DNA of 20,548 bases from Lachnospiraceae bacterium UBA7179 (GTDB lineage: Bacteria > Bacillota > Clostridia > Lachnospirales > Lachnospiraceae): assembly GCA_002491195.1 (NCBI GenBank), contig DKVL01000070.1:4167-24714 (forward strand). Reading direction: 5' to 3'. Positions 1 to 9,503 of the stretch are shown here, one piece after another (the stretch's first letter is position 1; every line of letters starts with the position of its first letter). The position numbers and the translations under genes were made by a program. The notes under the pieces are model-generated. The model worked only from the letters and a program-made list of their open reading frames with translations, searched no databases and had not been told where the DNA came from.

Positions 1-13
1 GTTCCAGTAACAG

Positions 14-55
14 GCAAAAATCCATGCAAAATTTGCTTCGCAAATGGATTTTTGC
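14..55. repeat. Nested inverted repeat (hairpin)
   Basis: Outer arms GCAAAAATCCAT (14-25) and ATGGATTTTTGC (44-55) are perfect complements. A second pairing, ATTTGC (31-36) with GCAAAT (40-45), sits inside them around a TTC loop. It lies in a gene-free stretch downstream of the STAS gene. No run of T follows on either strand, so it is not a typical intrinsic terminator. It may be part of a dispersed palindromic repeat or the remnant of a mobile element. Confidence 0.5.
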
Positions 56-65
56 TTGTTGCCAC

Positions 66-103
66 TACGTTTTCGTACGGACTTAGCAGTAAATGCTAAG
101 TCC
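66..103. repeat. Two adjacent short hairpins
   Basis: TACG-TTTT-CGTA (66-77) is followed directly by GGACTTAGCA (79-88), a five-base loop, and TGCTAAGTCC (94-103), a perfect 10-bp stem. Together with the hairpin at 14-55 and the palindrome at 160-192 they make a compact palindrome-rich block in the first 200 bases. I see no coding potential there. Confidence 0.5.
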
Positions 104-159
104 TGTGTGAACAGTAACCATTCCAACATACGAAAAGGCATTTGGCATATATGAAATCA

Positions 160-192
160 GGGACTGTTCAAAAGTTCCTTTTGAACAGTCCC
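160..192. repeat. Perfect 15-bp palindrome downstream of the STAS gene
   Basis: GGGACTGTTCAAAAG (160-174), loop TTC, then CTTTTGAACAGTCCC (178-192): a perfect stem of 15 bp. It starts 11 bases beyond the STAS stop codon, where a terminator for the NRPS operon would be expected. The minus strand after the stem is not T-rich, however, so either termination is atypical or this is a palindromic repeat or insertion-sequence end. Both readings are inference. Confidence 0.6.
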
Positions 193-203
193 CAACTAGG
201 AAA

Positions 204-506
204 TTATTTTGCCTGTATATCAATCTTCTGGTCAAATCCGGTAAGCTTAAATACATCCATTACTTCACTGGTTACATGGATTACGGAAAACTCTCCATTC
301 ATGCTTTTCATTTTCTTATATGCTGACACAACTTCACGAAGCCCTGCCGATGCGATATATTCCAGTTTTTCAAAGTCAAGTACCAGGGCTTCTATATCAG
401 AAAGCGCCTCAATTTCCCTGCCCAGCTCTGGCGCTGACTTTGTATCCAGCCATCCCTCAACCGAGAGAATCACCTTGTTATTTTCCATTGTTTTTGTAAT
501 TGTCAT
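204..506 (-). CDS. STAS-domain protein (anti-sigma-factor antagonist type)
   Basis: A 100-residue single-domain STAS protein of the SpoIIAA/RsbV kind, soluble and cytoplasmic. The usual beta-strand core (KVILSVEGWLD) leads to ALVLDFEKLEYIASAGLREVV. The Ser in IASAGLR (about S53) aligns with the serine that the partner GHKL kinase phosphorylates in this family. The frame stays open upstream to a TTG at 521, but that TTG and the next codons are the GGAGG ribosome binding site (515-519). The ATG at 506 is therefore the better start. It lies 15 bases after the NRPS stop, so it is very likely co-transcribed with the NRPS. The matching GHKL domain is fused to the MATE exporter two genes upstream, which makes the pair a candidate partner switch. 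Family assignment is firm; its role with the NRPS is inferred. Confidence 0.9.
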   Translation of the reverse strand: MTITKTMENNKVILSVEGWLDTKSAPELGREIEALSDIEALVLDFEKLEYIASAGLREVVSAYKKMKSMNGEFSVIHVTSEVMDVFKLTGFDQKIDIQAK

Positions 507-514
507 TATTATTT

Positions 515-519
515 CCTCC
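515..519 (-). promoter_or_regulatory. Ribosome binding site that fixes the STAS start
   Basis: GGAGG on the minus strand, 8 bases before the ATG at 506. It lies inside the upstream extension that begins with TTG at 521, which argues against that longer start. Confidence 0.8.
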
Positions 520-521
520 AA

Positions 522-3500
522 TCATACCAAATCATCCTCAAAAAAGTTCAGTCCCTTCAGCGCTTCCATTGCTTTTGCAAGATATCCGTTATCGGTAATA
601 TTCCATTTGAATCCCAGACGGTAAAGCACTTCGGTTGTAAAGGCATTATCATAATCAATCGTGTAAAGTTCGCCTTCATTGTGAGAAGTATAGGCAATCA
701 ACCCCGACACCGCATCACTTGTCTCATGTTTTGCCGCATACGCGTTGACCATGTCAATAAATTGATGGCCAGGCACGATCTGAATATCAAAGCCTCGCGC
801 GCGCATTTCATAGACCACATCACTCATAAAAATCCTGTGGTTGTTGCAGGCATGGAATACCGTAAACTGATTGTCTGTCTCTGCAAGACAGAGCACTGCT
901 GCTGCTGTTTCATCGATCGGAGAAAATTCTGCACTTTCATTCATGCCATCCATCGGAAATGCACCAACCGCAGCATATCCGCGCAGGCTCCTTAAAAAGC
1001 CATTGGTAATAAAGTTGATCTGGAACTCCCCATCTCTGTGACGGCTCATCAGGTTGCCGACACGGATCACTTTTGCATCAAGACCTTTTGCGGCCGCCTC
1101 GAGCACCGCGCGCTCTGCAAGAAACTTCGTGCGTATATACTCATTGGCGATCCTCTGTCCAAAATACAGATCGTTCTCGGCAATTTTACGCTCCATCGGC
1201 GGTCTGCCGTCCATACCCTCGCCGCCTACGGATACCGTTGAAATCTGTACAAGTCTTCTGTTCGAGGATGCGCAGAGGTCGATCAGATGCTTCACACCGG
1301 TTACATTGATCTTCTCCAAAACCTCACCCGCCGCAAAATGTTTCACGCAGGCAGCACAGTTGATCAATGTCGCAAAAGGAATGTCTTTTAACCGTTTTAC
1401 TGCTTCCTCGTCCGTTATATCACTGTCAATGCAGATGATCCTGTCGCCAAACAGTTCCGTATAGGGCAGATCAAAATAATACATCAGCATATTCATCATA
1501 CGCCGCTCACTTGACTCATAGCTGCCTTTGCGCACCATACAATAAGCCTTGCCGTCGTAACGGTCCAGAAATTCCTTTAACACATGAATCCCCAGAAAAC
1601 CTGTTGCGCCTGTGATCAGAATATCACCTAACGCCTCTTTCTTCACTTTGTCAGCGTTGCATCTGTTATTTGCAGCGATCAGCGTATCAATCGTATTGTA
1701 GGAATAATCTGCAAATTCATCTGTATCTTCCTTTGGCACCTCGTCTCCATATAACGCCGCGGCCAGCGCACGCACTGTATGATATTTGAAGATATCTGCA
1801 TACACAAGAGGAATCTTCTCATTCAGGCACATTACTGCAACCTTGGAAGCAGCAAGGGAAGTCCCGCCGATTGCAAAGAAATCATCATCGATTCCTACCT
1901 TTTCCCGTCCTAATGCCTTTTCAAACAGCTTACACAGTTTGATCTGCGCCCCTGTCTGAGGTGCGGCATAATTGGTGCGTTCTTCCGCGACCGCAGGCTT
2001 TGGCAAAGCACGCTTATCAATCTTTCCGCCAGGCGTAACAGGCATTTTGTCCAGATGTATATAAAACGCCGGCACCATGTATTCCGGAAGCAGTGGACTT
2101 AAAAATTCCTTCCACTCCTCCTCTTTATATTCCGTACCTGTATAATAAGCTGCAATATAGGTTACGCCGCTCTGATCCACAGGGATTGCCGCCACCTCAC
2201 AAACGCCGTCGCGTTTCAGGACTGCCCCTTCTACTTCGCCGAGCTCCACGCGGAATCCATTGATCTTAATCTGCGAGTCGATCCGCCCGATATATTCAAT
2301 ATTTCCGTCACCCTTCATCCGTACCATATCGCCTGTATGATACAGTCTTTCCTCATCCTTGCATGTAGCAAACGGATTGGGCACAAATACGGACGCAGTT
2401 TTTTCCGGCAGATTATGGTAGCCTCTTGCCACCTGCCGCCCTGCCACGCAAAGCTCCCCAGGCACTCCCACGGGCACACGCTTTAAGTTTTCATCTACGA
2501 TGTAACATCTTACATTAAGCTGCGATTTGCCAATCGGGATCGTTTTATATTCCTGATCAACTACAAACTCTGTCGACGAAACGGTATTTTCTGTGGGACC
2601 ATAGCCATTTACCATGATGTACTTTCTGTCATAATAGCGCTTAAACTTCTCGCCTCCCAGCGTGAGAAGCCTTAACGCACAATCCCCTGTCAGGGTTTCC
2701 GCCACAAGCTCACCCATCTGCGTCGGCATGGTCGATACTGTAATCGGCTCACTTTCAAAAGTACGGCAGACAGCGACTGCATCCTTCCTGACGCTTTCCG
2801 GGAAAATATAAAGGGACGCGCCCACCGTCAAAGGTACAAACAGGTCATGTACCGAAGCGTCAAAGCAGAAGGAAGAAAATTCACCATACATATCCTCTGG
2901 AACCGTCTTGTGGAAGGTCGCTGTATGCTCGATCAAGGTCATCAGGTTGCGATGTTCCAGCATAACGCCCTTTGGTTTTCCTGTTGAGCCCGAAGTGTAG
3001 ATCATATATGCCAGATTTTCAGGAAGCGGCGGTGTCGAGTCTGCCTTTCCTGTAAAGCCAAGTCCGTCCTTTTCGATCTCGTCAAGGTAAATGATATTCT
3101 TGTCATACCCTGCTGCCAGCGATTGATATTTCCTCATCAGAAGCAGATTTTCACTGCCGCTGTCAGAGAGCATGTATTCGATCCGCTCCTGCGGGTATTC
3201 CGGATCAAGCGGAACATATGCGCCTCCCGCCTTCATGATTCCAACATACGCTTCCACAAATTCCCTTGTCCTGCCGCATAAGATTCCAGCGGCATTTTCC
3301 CGGCCAAAGCCATTCTTTTTCAGCTGGTCAGCGATATACTCCGACACAGCGTCAAGCTCTGTATATGTGATTGTACCATTCTCATCCTTTACAGCAATAT
3401 TGTCCGGATATTTTGAGACCGCTTCCCGGAATAAATCGATAAACGTCTTACCCATATACTGCGGCGTATTGACCATCTTATCCTGCTCGTCAAACTGCAG

Positions 3501-6500
3501 GCGTACCTCTGACGGTTCCTTTCCATCAAGGAAAGCCTTCGTCGTGATTTCAAGGTTTTCGATCAGATACCCGGCCGTCTCCTTCTCAAACAGATCGCTC
3601 CTATATTCCAGTTCATAGATATACTCGTCATTTTCAATGCTCATCATGAGCGAGATCGGCTCTTTTGCCGCATTTAAGCCAAGCGGGATTTCCTCTGCAT
3701 CCTCCCCGCAGATCTGCGTAAATGCAAAATTATCGCCCTGATACACAAACATCGTATCAGGCTTAATGTGGAAGTTGCGGCTGATCTCCTGGAACGGATA
3801 GATATCGTGATCCATCATTCCCATAAGCTGGTTCTTAATCGTCACAAAATAATCTTCCGCCGTTTTCGTCGTGTCACACACAACAGGCAGCGTTTTGACA
3901 AACATGCCGATCGTATCCGAAAGGCGCGAGTCATTTCTGCCGTGATAGATTGTGGTAAACACACTCTTTGGGGCAAAATGGTATCTTGCCAGTGCTGCGC
4001 CAAATACACCTGTGAAAAATACATTCTCTGTGATACCATATTTCTCACATACCGCCTGCACAGCTTTTCTGCTGATCACTCCGCTCTTACTGCGCAGATT
4101 CCCGACTCCCGGTGTCTCCCCGTTTTTATCAGGATAAAGGCTGGTGTCCGGGCCGCAGTCTTTCAGTACAGAAGCGTAAAATTCCTCCGCCTTCTGATAC
4201 TTCTCTCCCTGTACTGCCTTTTCATTGTCAAGCGCCGCATCATAGGCTGTATAGGACTCTGCCGTAAGCTTTTCGCCCTGATAGGCCCTGTCGATATCCG
4301 ACAAAATGATAGAAAGAGAGGTTCCATCTGCAATCAGGTGATGCACATCCAGGAACAGATAACTTCCCTCATGGGTCCTGTATATCTCAAAGCGAAACAG
4401 CGGCTCGTGAAACAGCGGGAATGGCCTTACCAGTTTTTCCCTGTCCATCCCATCGATAATTTCCGCAGTGTATTTCAGATCATCCTTCCTGCGCTGGCGG
4501 ATCTCGCCATCCTCGTCCATAAAGAGCTGTACTTTCAGATACGGGTGCGCTTCCACGGTCTGCTCTACTGCGTCTTTCAGCCGGATCAGATCTACTTTGG
4601 GACTTAACCGGAACAAGTATGGAATATTATAAACTGTTGTTCCCATATTCGCCGTACAGTCTACAAAGACGCCTGCCTGCGTGTTGGTAAGCGGATACAC
4701 TTCCCGCACTTCATGCGATTTGGATTTTTCTGCTCCCAGAAGGAACCGTTCTAACTGAACTACGGTCGGATTTTCCCGGATATCATTTGTCTTGATTGCC
4801 ACGTCAAATTTCTTTGCCAGAAGCACGTTCAGTTTGATCGCGCTGATCGAAGTCAGTCCCGCCAGCTGAATATCCGTCGTGATACCAAACTCCCTGTGCC
4901 CGATCGCTTCCGCAATACAGTCACAGATACGCTGCTGCATTTCATTTTTTGGAGCAATGATCTCCTCCACTGCCTTTTGCGGCTTTGGCAGAGCGCGCTT
5001 GTTGACCTTCTGGTTCTGATTCAGCGGAATACTGTCAATCTGCATTGTCACAGCCGGCACCATATACGGCGGCTTTGTTTCCATAATAAAGGCGTTGAGC
5101 TTTGCGATATCGATCTGTTCATCCGATACGACATAGGCTGCGATATATTTTCCACCGCCCTCCTCGTCAAATGCGGCAACTGTGGCATCCTTAATCCCCG
5201 GGAAACGCCGGATCACTTCTTCTACCTCTGTAAGTTCAATCCGGAATCCTCTTATTTTTACCTGGGCATCCCGTCTGCCCACAAAAGAAATATTTCCATC
5301 ATTTAAACAGCGCACCACATCGCCTGTGTGGTACATCCGCTCGTAACCCGCCTCATCGGTGTAAGGATTTCTGGCGTACACCTCGTTTGTTTTCTCCGGA
5401 CGGTTCAGATAGCCCCGCGATACCTGCCTTCCCGAGACAAGCAGCTCACCGGACGCCCCTGCCGGCAGACGGTGTCCTTTGTCATCGGCAATATAGAGTT
5501 TCAGATTATCCAGCGGCTTCCCGATCGGAATATCGTCATAATACCGATCCATCTCAAAGACCGTTGTATAAACCGTGCATTCTGTAGGCCCATAGGCATT
5601 GTAGAACCGGATACCTTCCGGCGGATTCAGAGGAACCAGCTTTTCTCCGCCCGTACTGAGATATTTCAGCGATTTGCTCTTTATTTCCATCGCGAACTGA
5701 CGTCCCACCTGTGTCGTCATAAAAGAATGGGTGATCTGGTTCTCCTCGAAATAATCACTGAGCGCAAGAAGATCAAGGCGTATCTCCTCAGCAATGATAT
5801 TTAACTGTGCGCCCGCAGTCAGGGACGTAAAAATATCCATCATCGATGCGTCAAAGCCATAGGACGCATAGGCAGCCAGACGGGCAGAACTGTCAAGCTG
5901 ATAACATCTGTGATACCATATGCAGAATGCAGTGATATTTCCAAACTCAAGCATACAGCCCTTTGGCACTCCTGTCGAACCTGATGTGTACAGCAGCGTA
6001 AACAGATCCTCCGGCTCTGGAGAGGGCATTTTATCTGTATAGTCAGGCAGGTTCGGTATCTCATCAAGATACAGGATCTGTCCTGTATAGTCAGGCACCA
6101 ATTCACGCATCTTCTGTGTGGTGATCAAGATCTTCGCACCACTGTCCTCCAGCATAAAATGTAATCTGTCCTGAGGATACGTGTGGTCAAGCGGCTGGCA
6201 GGCACATCCACTGCGGGCGATACCCATCGAGCAGATTGCCATATATTCACAGCGCGGTATCAGCACAGCAGCTACATCACCCGTTTTGAATCCTTTTTGA
6301 ATCAGAACACCCGCAAGATTGCGCGTTAATTTTTCCAGCGCACTGTATGTATATCTGGCATCCTGATATACAACGGCTGTCTGGTCAGGATATTTTGCAG
6401 CCACTTCCTCAAACAGATCCACAACCGTTTTGCTATAATCATATGGCGCCTGCGTTTCATTAAACTGGTCAAGCTGTTTTTCCTGTTTCTCCGAAAGGAT

Positions 6501-9500
6501 CGTCACATCCGATACATTGCGGCAGCCGAATATGGATTCAAAAGCGGCATTATAGGAATCCATAATATTCTGAACCGTTTCCTCCTGATACAGATCGCTG
6601 CGGTACTCTGCTGTCAGATAGTACTCCCCGTCATAGAGACGAACCTGGAGTAACAGCGGTTCTTTGGGCAGATCAAGAGCCAGATCCTCACCGACAGCAA
6701 CCGTATCTCCAATCGGATAATCGTCCGTCAGCTCCGCCTGGTAAGCAAAAATCAGATCAGAGGTAATCCCGTATTTTGCAGCAATATCGGAAAACGGAAA
6801 AATATCATTTGCCATGGAATTCATCAACTGTTCCTGCAAAGAAACCATATAGGATACCACGGTCGTCTTATCATCAAATTTACAATATACAGGCAGCGTT
6901 TTTACAAGCATACATACCGTATGCGCAAGTCTCGAATCGTTCCTGCCGTTATAGATCGTCGCAAACAGCGATTCCTTTGCATTAGACCAGCGCGACATCA
7001 GGATTCCAAAAACTCCGGTAAAGAGCGTATTGGGTGTGACTCCCAACTTATCACAAAATGCCAGAGCCCTTTGGGCAGAAACGGTCATTTTATACTCTGC
7101 CAGACCTTTTTTCGGAGTTTCCTCTTTTTTATCAAAAATGGGGAGCGAATCGACTTCAAGCCCCTGAAAAACACTGTCATAGTAAAGAGCTGCCTTTTTA
7201 TAGCTGCCACGCTCTACTGCGTGTTCCTCTGATACAGCCGCATCAAAACCTGTGTAAACTTCCTCTGTCAGTTCCTCACCCATATAGGCGCGATTCAAGT
7301 CCTCAAAAAAGATATCATAGGAATTTCCATCCGCCATGATATGGTGGAAATCGACAAACAGATACTTCTTCGTTTCCGTCAGATAGATTGCAATTCGGAA
7401 CAGTCTGCCCCCTTCTAATTGAAACGGTTTTACAAGATCATCCTTCTGAAACGCACTGTCTGTTGTCCGGATCATCTCAGGCACAAAGTCCTCCGCAAAC
7501 GGTTTTTGAACCATTTCCCCGTCTTCACTGATCCCAAAACGCGCTGTCATGTAAGGATGCGCCTGAATCGTCCTGGTCACTGCACTGGCAAGTTTCTCTT
7601 CATCGATCCTGTTGTCAAGCGTGAACAAAAACGGGATATTGTAAATCGTTGTTTCCGGATTCTTCGCGCACTCCGCAAAAATCCCTTTCTGGGAACCTGT
7701 TAAAGGATAAACCAAACGGTTCTCTTTTCCATCGTCAGGCGCCTCTGCATTCCGGATAAACTCCTCCATCAGCACCACCGTATTATACTGGCTGATATCG
7801 CTCGTTTTGATCGCGATCCCAAATTCCTCTGCCAGCAGGACATTGAATTTCATTGCACCAAGGGAAGTAAGCCCTGCGCGGTAAAATGGTGTGTTGATAC
7901 CAAAATTACTGTTGTTGGTAACTGATGCTGCGATGTCAAAAATCTTTTGCTGCATCTGGTTTTTTGGTACCTCAAAATCACCCTGTTTCAGCACTGGCTT
8001 TGGCAGGGATTTTTTGTCTATTTTCAGATTAGCTGTCAGCGGCATTTCATCAAGTTGAATAAGGATGTCCGGCACCATATAGTAAGCAAGGCTGCCCGCT
8101 GCAAAATCAGAAAGCTCCTGTGGCGCTATTTCCTTTGTGGCAGTATAGTACACACAAAGCTGGTCATCCACAACGACCGCTACCGCGTTCAAAACATCTG
8201 CATGATTTCCGATCACTTCCTCAATCTCGCCCAGTTCGATCCGAAAACCTCTGAGTTTTACCTGATTGTCCTTTCTGCCATGAAATTCGATCTCCCCGTC
8301 AGCGTTGATCAGGGCAAGATCGCCTGACTTGTAGCCGCGCATGCCGCGATAGGTAATAAATGCCTCGGCCGTCTTTTCCGGAAGGTTCCGATATCCACGC
8401 CCCACACCTTTTCCACAGATGAGAAGCTCACCGACCTGCCCATCCGGCACTTCCTGATTATTCTCGTCAATAATATATACCAGCACATTTGCGTTGGGTA
8501 TGCCGATCGTGATATTTTCGCTGCTCGTGATCACCTTCATAGTGCAGCTGATTGTTGTCTCTGTAGGTCCATATCCGTTCATGATATACGCGTCAGGATT
8601 GACTTCACAGATTTTGTCATACAGTCCTCCCTGAAATGCTTCAGCGCCAAGGTCGTAAACGCGGACCTGCTTTAAGGCCTCCCGCATTTTCGGAATCTCC
8701 AGCATGACAGACAGGAAAGAAGGCGTTGTCGCGATATTGTCAACGCCATGATGCAGAATGGTATCCGCAAGCAGATCCAGGTTATGGATTTCCTCCTCTG
8801 TTGCGATCACAACGGTCAAACCATTGGTGAGCGGAATAAACTCTTCCATAATGGAAACGTCAAATGTCATTGCCGCAAGCGCAAGAACAACCGACGACTT
8901 TTCTGTATATCCAAGCGTTTCATGGTTCTTTGGGTTAGCATTGACAAAGTTCGACAGGTTCCCCTGCTCGATCATAACACCCTTGGGTTTTCCCGTGGAA
9001 CCAGAGGTATAGATCACATAGCATAAGTCATTTTCACGAATTTCCCGATTGGGATTTTGTGTGTGACCGCTTTTCAAAATCTCGTCTATCATCAGAGGAG
9101 TGCACGCTAATGTCTCCCACAGATCGCTGTACTGGTTCTTTGTCTTTTCGTCTGTAATCACACACTTTGCACCGCTGTCCTCTAAGATATAACGCACGCG
9201 CTCTGTCGGATACTCGGGTGAGATGCAGGTAAATGCACCGCCTGCCTTTAAGATTCCCTGTGTCGCAGTATAAACTTTGATGCCGCGCTCTAACAGGACA
9301 GCGACGATCGTTTCCGCCGCTACCCCATTCTGAATCAGGACATCTGCCACCTTGTTTGCATCGGCATTGAGCTCACCATACGTTTTCTGTTCGCCGCCTG
9401 CAATGACTGCCGTTTTGTCTGGATGCATCCCGGCCTGTCGCTCAAACATACTCACTACCGATTCAAAATCAGTTTCATAAATTGTGTCGTTTCCTTTTCT

Positions 9501-9503
9501 CAA
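522..9503 (-). CDS. Three-module non-ribosomal peptide synthetase with terminal reductase (A-T-C-A-T-C-A-T-R)
   Basis: A 2993-residue cytoplasmic assembly line. Domains by residue: A1 ~15-505 (IYTSGSTGKPKG), T1 ~515-580 (S547), C1 ~597-1010 (HHIMADG at 720-726), A2 ~1025-1505 (LYTSGSTGVPKG), T2 ~1515-1585 (S1552), C2 ~1602-2005 (HHLIADG at 1721-1727), A3 ~2018-2505, T3 ~2515-2585 (S2549, GGTS), and reductase 2625-2993. The reductase has TGATGFLG at 2631-2638, S2755/T2756 and Tyr2789-x3-Lys2793. There is no starter C domain, epimerase, methylase or thioesterase. The line should join three amino acids and release the chain reductively as an aldehyde, or as an alcohol or cyclic imine derived from it. 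All A domains keep the Asp and Lys that bind the amino acid. T1 and T2 carry GLTS instead of GG(H/D)S. Translation starts at TTG (9503), which overlaps the MATE stop as TTGA behind AGGAGG. No PPTase or MbtH gene is present here. The product is unknown. Confidence 0.95.
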   Translation of the reverse strand: MRKGNDTIYETDFESVVSMFERQAGMHPDKTAVIAGGEQKTYGELNADANKVADVLIQNGVAAETIVAVLLERGIKVYTATQGILKAGGAFTCISPEYPTERVRYILEDSGAKCVITDEKTKNQYSDLWETLACTPLMIDEILKSGHTQNPNREIRENDLCYVIYTSGSTGKPKGVMIEQGNLSNFVNANPKNHETLGYTEKSSVVLALAAMTFDVSIMEEFIPLTNGLTVVIATEEEIHNLDLLADTILHHGVDNIATTPSFLSVMLEIPKMREALKQVRVYDLGAEAFQGGLYDKICEVNPDAYIMNGYGPTETTISCTMKVITSSENITIGIPNANVLVYIIDENNQEVPDGQVGELLICGKGVGRGYRNLPEKTAEAFITYRGMRGYKSGDLALINADGEIEFHGRKDNQVKLRGFRIELGEIEEVIGNHADVLNAVAVVVDDQLCVYYTATKEIAPQELSDFAAGSLAYYMVPDILIQLDEMPLTANLKIDKKSLPKPVLKQGDFEVPKNQMQQKIFDIAASVTNNSNFGINTPFYRAGLTSLGAMKFNVLLAEEFGIAIKTSDISQYNTVVLMEEFIRNAEAPDDGKENRLVYPLTGSQKGIFAECAKNPETTIYNIPFLFTLDNRIDEEKLASAVTRTIQAHPYMTARFGISEDGEMVQKPFAEDFVPEMIRTTDSAFQKDDLVKPFQLEGGRLFRIAIYLTETKKYLFVDFHHIMADGNSYDIFFEDLNRAYMGEELTEEVYTGFDAAVSEEHAVERGSYKKAALYYDSVFQGLEVDSLPIFDKKEETPKKGLAEYKMTVSAQRALAFCDKLGVTPNTLFTGVFGILMSRWSNAKESLFATIYNGRNDSRLAHTVCMLVKTLPVYCKFDDKTTVVSYMVSLQEQLMNSMANDIFPFSDIAAKYGITSDLIFAYQAELTDDYPIGDTVAVGEDLALDLPKEPLLLQVRLYDGEYYLTAEYRSDLYQEETVQNIMDSYNAAFESIFGCRNVSDVTILSEKQEKQLDQFNETQAPYDYSKTVVDLFEEVAAKYPDQTAVVYQDARYTYSALEKLTRNLAGVLIQKGFKTGDVAAVLIPRCEYMAICSMGIARSGCACQPLDHTYPQDRLHFMLEDSGAKILITTQKMRELVPDYTGQILYLDEIPNLPDYTDKMPSPEPEDLFTLLYTSGSTGVPKGCMLEFGNITAFCIWYHRCYQLDSSARLAAYASYGFDASMMDIFTSLTAGAQLNIIAEEIRLDLLALSDYFEENQITHSFMTTQVGRQFAMEIKSKSLKYLSTGGEKLVPLNPPEGIRFYNAYGPTECTVYTTVFEMDRYYDDIPIGKPLDNLKLYIADDKGHRLPAGASGELLVSGRQVSRGYLNRPEKTNEVYARNPYTDEAGYERMYHTGDVVRCLNDGNISFVGRRDAQVKIRGFRIELTEVEEVIRRFPGIKDATVAAFDEEGGGKYIAAYVVSDEQIDIAKLNAFIMETKPPYMVPAVTMQIDSIPLNQNQKVNKRALPKPQKAVEEIIAPKNEMQQRICDCIAEAIGHREFGITTDIQLAGLTSISAIKLNVLLAKKFDVAIKTNDIRENPTVVQLERFLLGAEKSKSHEVREVYPLTNTQAGVFVDCTANMGTTVYNIPYLFRLSPKVDLIRLKDAVEQTVEAHPYLKVQLFMDEDGEIRQRRKDDLKYTAEIIDGMDREKLVRPFPLFHEPLFRFEIYRTHEGSYLFLDVHHLIADGTSLSIILSDIDRAYQGEKLTAESYTAYDAALDNEKAVQGEKYQKAEEFYASVLKDCGPDTSLYPDKNGETPGVGNLRSKSGVISRKAVQAVCEKYGITENVFFTGVFGAALARYHFAPKSVFTTIYHGRNDSRLSDTIGMFVKTLPVVCDTTKTAEDYFVTIKNQLMGMMDHDIYPFQEISRNFHIKPDTMFVYQGDNFAFTQICGEDAEEIPLGLNAAKEPISLMMSIENDEYIYELEYRSDLFEKETAGYLIENLEITTKAFLDGKEPSEVRLQFDEQDKMVNTPQYMGKTFIDLFREAVSKYPDNIAVKDENGTITYTELDAVSEYIADQLKKNGFGRENAAGILCGRTREFVEAYVGIMKAGGAYVPLDPEYPQERIEYMLSDSGSENLLLMRKYQSLAAGYDKNIIYLDEIEKDGLGFTGKADSTPPLPENLAYMIYTSGSTGKPKGVMLEHRNLMTLIEHTATFHKTVPEDMYGEFSSFCFDASVHDLFVPLTVGASLYIFPESVRKDAVAVCRTFESEPITVSTMPTQMGELVAETLTGDCALRLLTLGGEKFKRYYDRKYIMVNGYGPTENTVSSTEFVVDQEYKTIPIGKSQLNVRCYIVDENLKRVPVGVPGELCVAGRQVARGYHNLPEKTASVFVPNPFATCKDEERLYHTGDMVRMKGDGNIEYIGRIDSQIKINGFRVELGEVEGAVLKRDGVCEVAAIPVDQSGVTYIAAYYTGTEYKEEEWKEFLSPLLPEYMVPAFYIHLDKMPVTPGGKIDKRALPKPAVAEERTNYAAPQTGAQIKLCKLFEKALGREKVGIDDDFFAIGGTSLAASKVAVMCLNEKIPLVYADIFKYHTVRALAAALYGDEVPKEDTDEFADYSYNTIDTLIAANNRCNADKVKKEALGDILITGATGFLGIHVLKEFLDRYDGKAYCMVRKGSYESSERRMMNMLMYYFDLPYTELFGDRIICIDSDITDEEAVKRLKDIPFATLINCAACVKHFAAGEVLEKINVTGVKHLIDLCASSNRRLVQISTVSVGGEGMDGRPPMERKIAENDLYFGQRIANEYIRTKFLAERAVLEAAAKGLDAKVIRVGNLMSRHRDGEFQINFITNGFLRSLRGYAAVGAFPMDGMNESAEFSPIDETAAAVLCLAETDNQFTVFHACNNHRIFMSDVVYEMRARGFDIQIVPGHQFIDMVNAYAAKHETSDAVSGLIAYTSHNEGELYTIDYDNAFTTEVLYRLGFKWNITDNGYLAKAMEALKGLNFFEDDLV

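Noticed and set aside
160..192. Classical intrinsic terminator for the NRPS operon
   Set aside because: The stem is perfect, but no T-run follows on the minus strand; it is kept only as a palindrome.
142..624. Plus-strand open frame of 160 codons across the STAS gene
   Set aside because: It is antisense to the STAS gene and the NRPS end, Ser/Ile-rich with no recognisable domain, and runs through the 160-192 palindrome.
522..1640. Thioesterase as the terminal NRPS domain
   Set aside because: The C-terminus has a Rossmann TGATGFLG and a Tyr-x3-Lys pair and no GxSxG motif, so it is a reductase.
3768..4607. Plus-strand open frame of 279 codons within the NRPS
   Set aside because: It lies opposite the well-supported second condensation domain and its surroundings; it has no family features and an odd composition rich in His, Arg and Cys.
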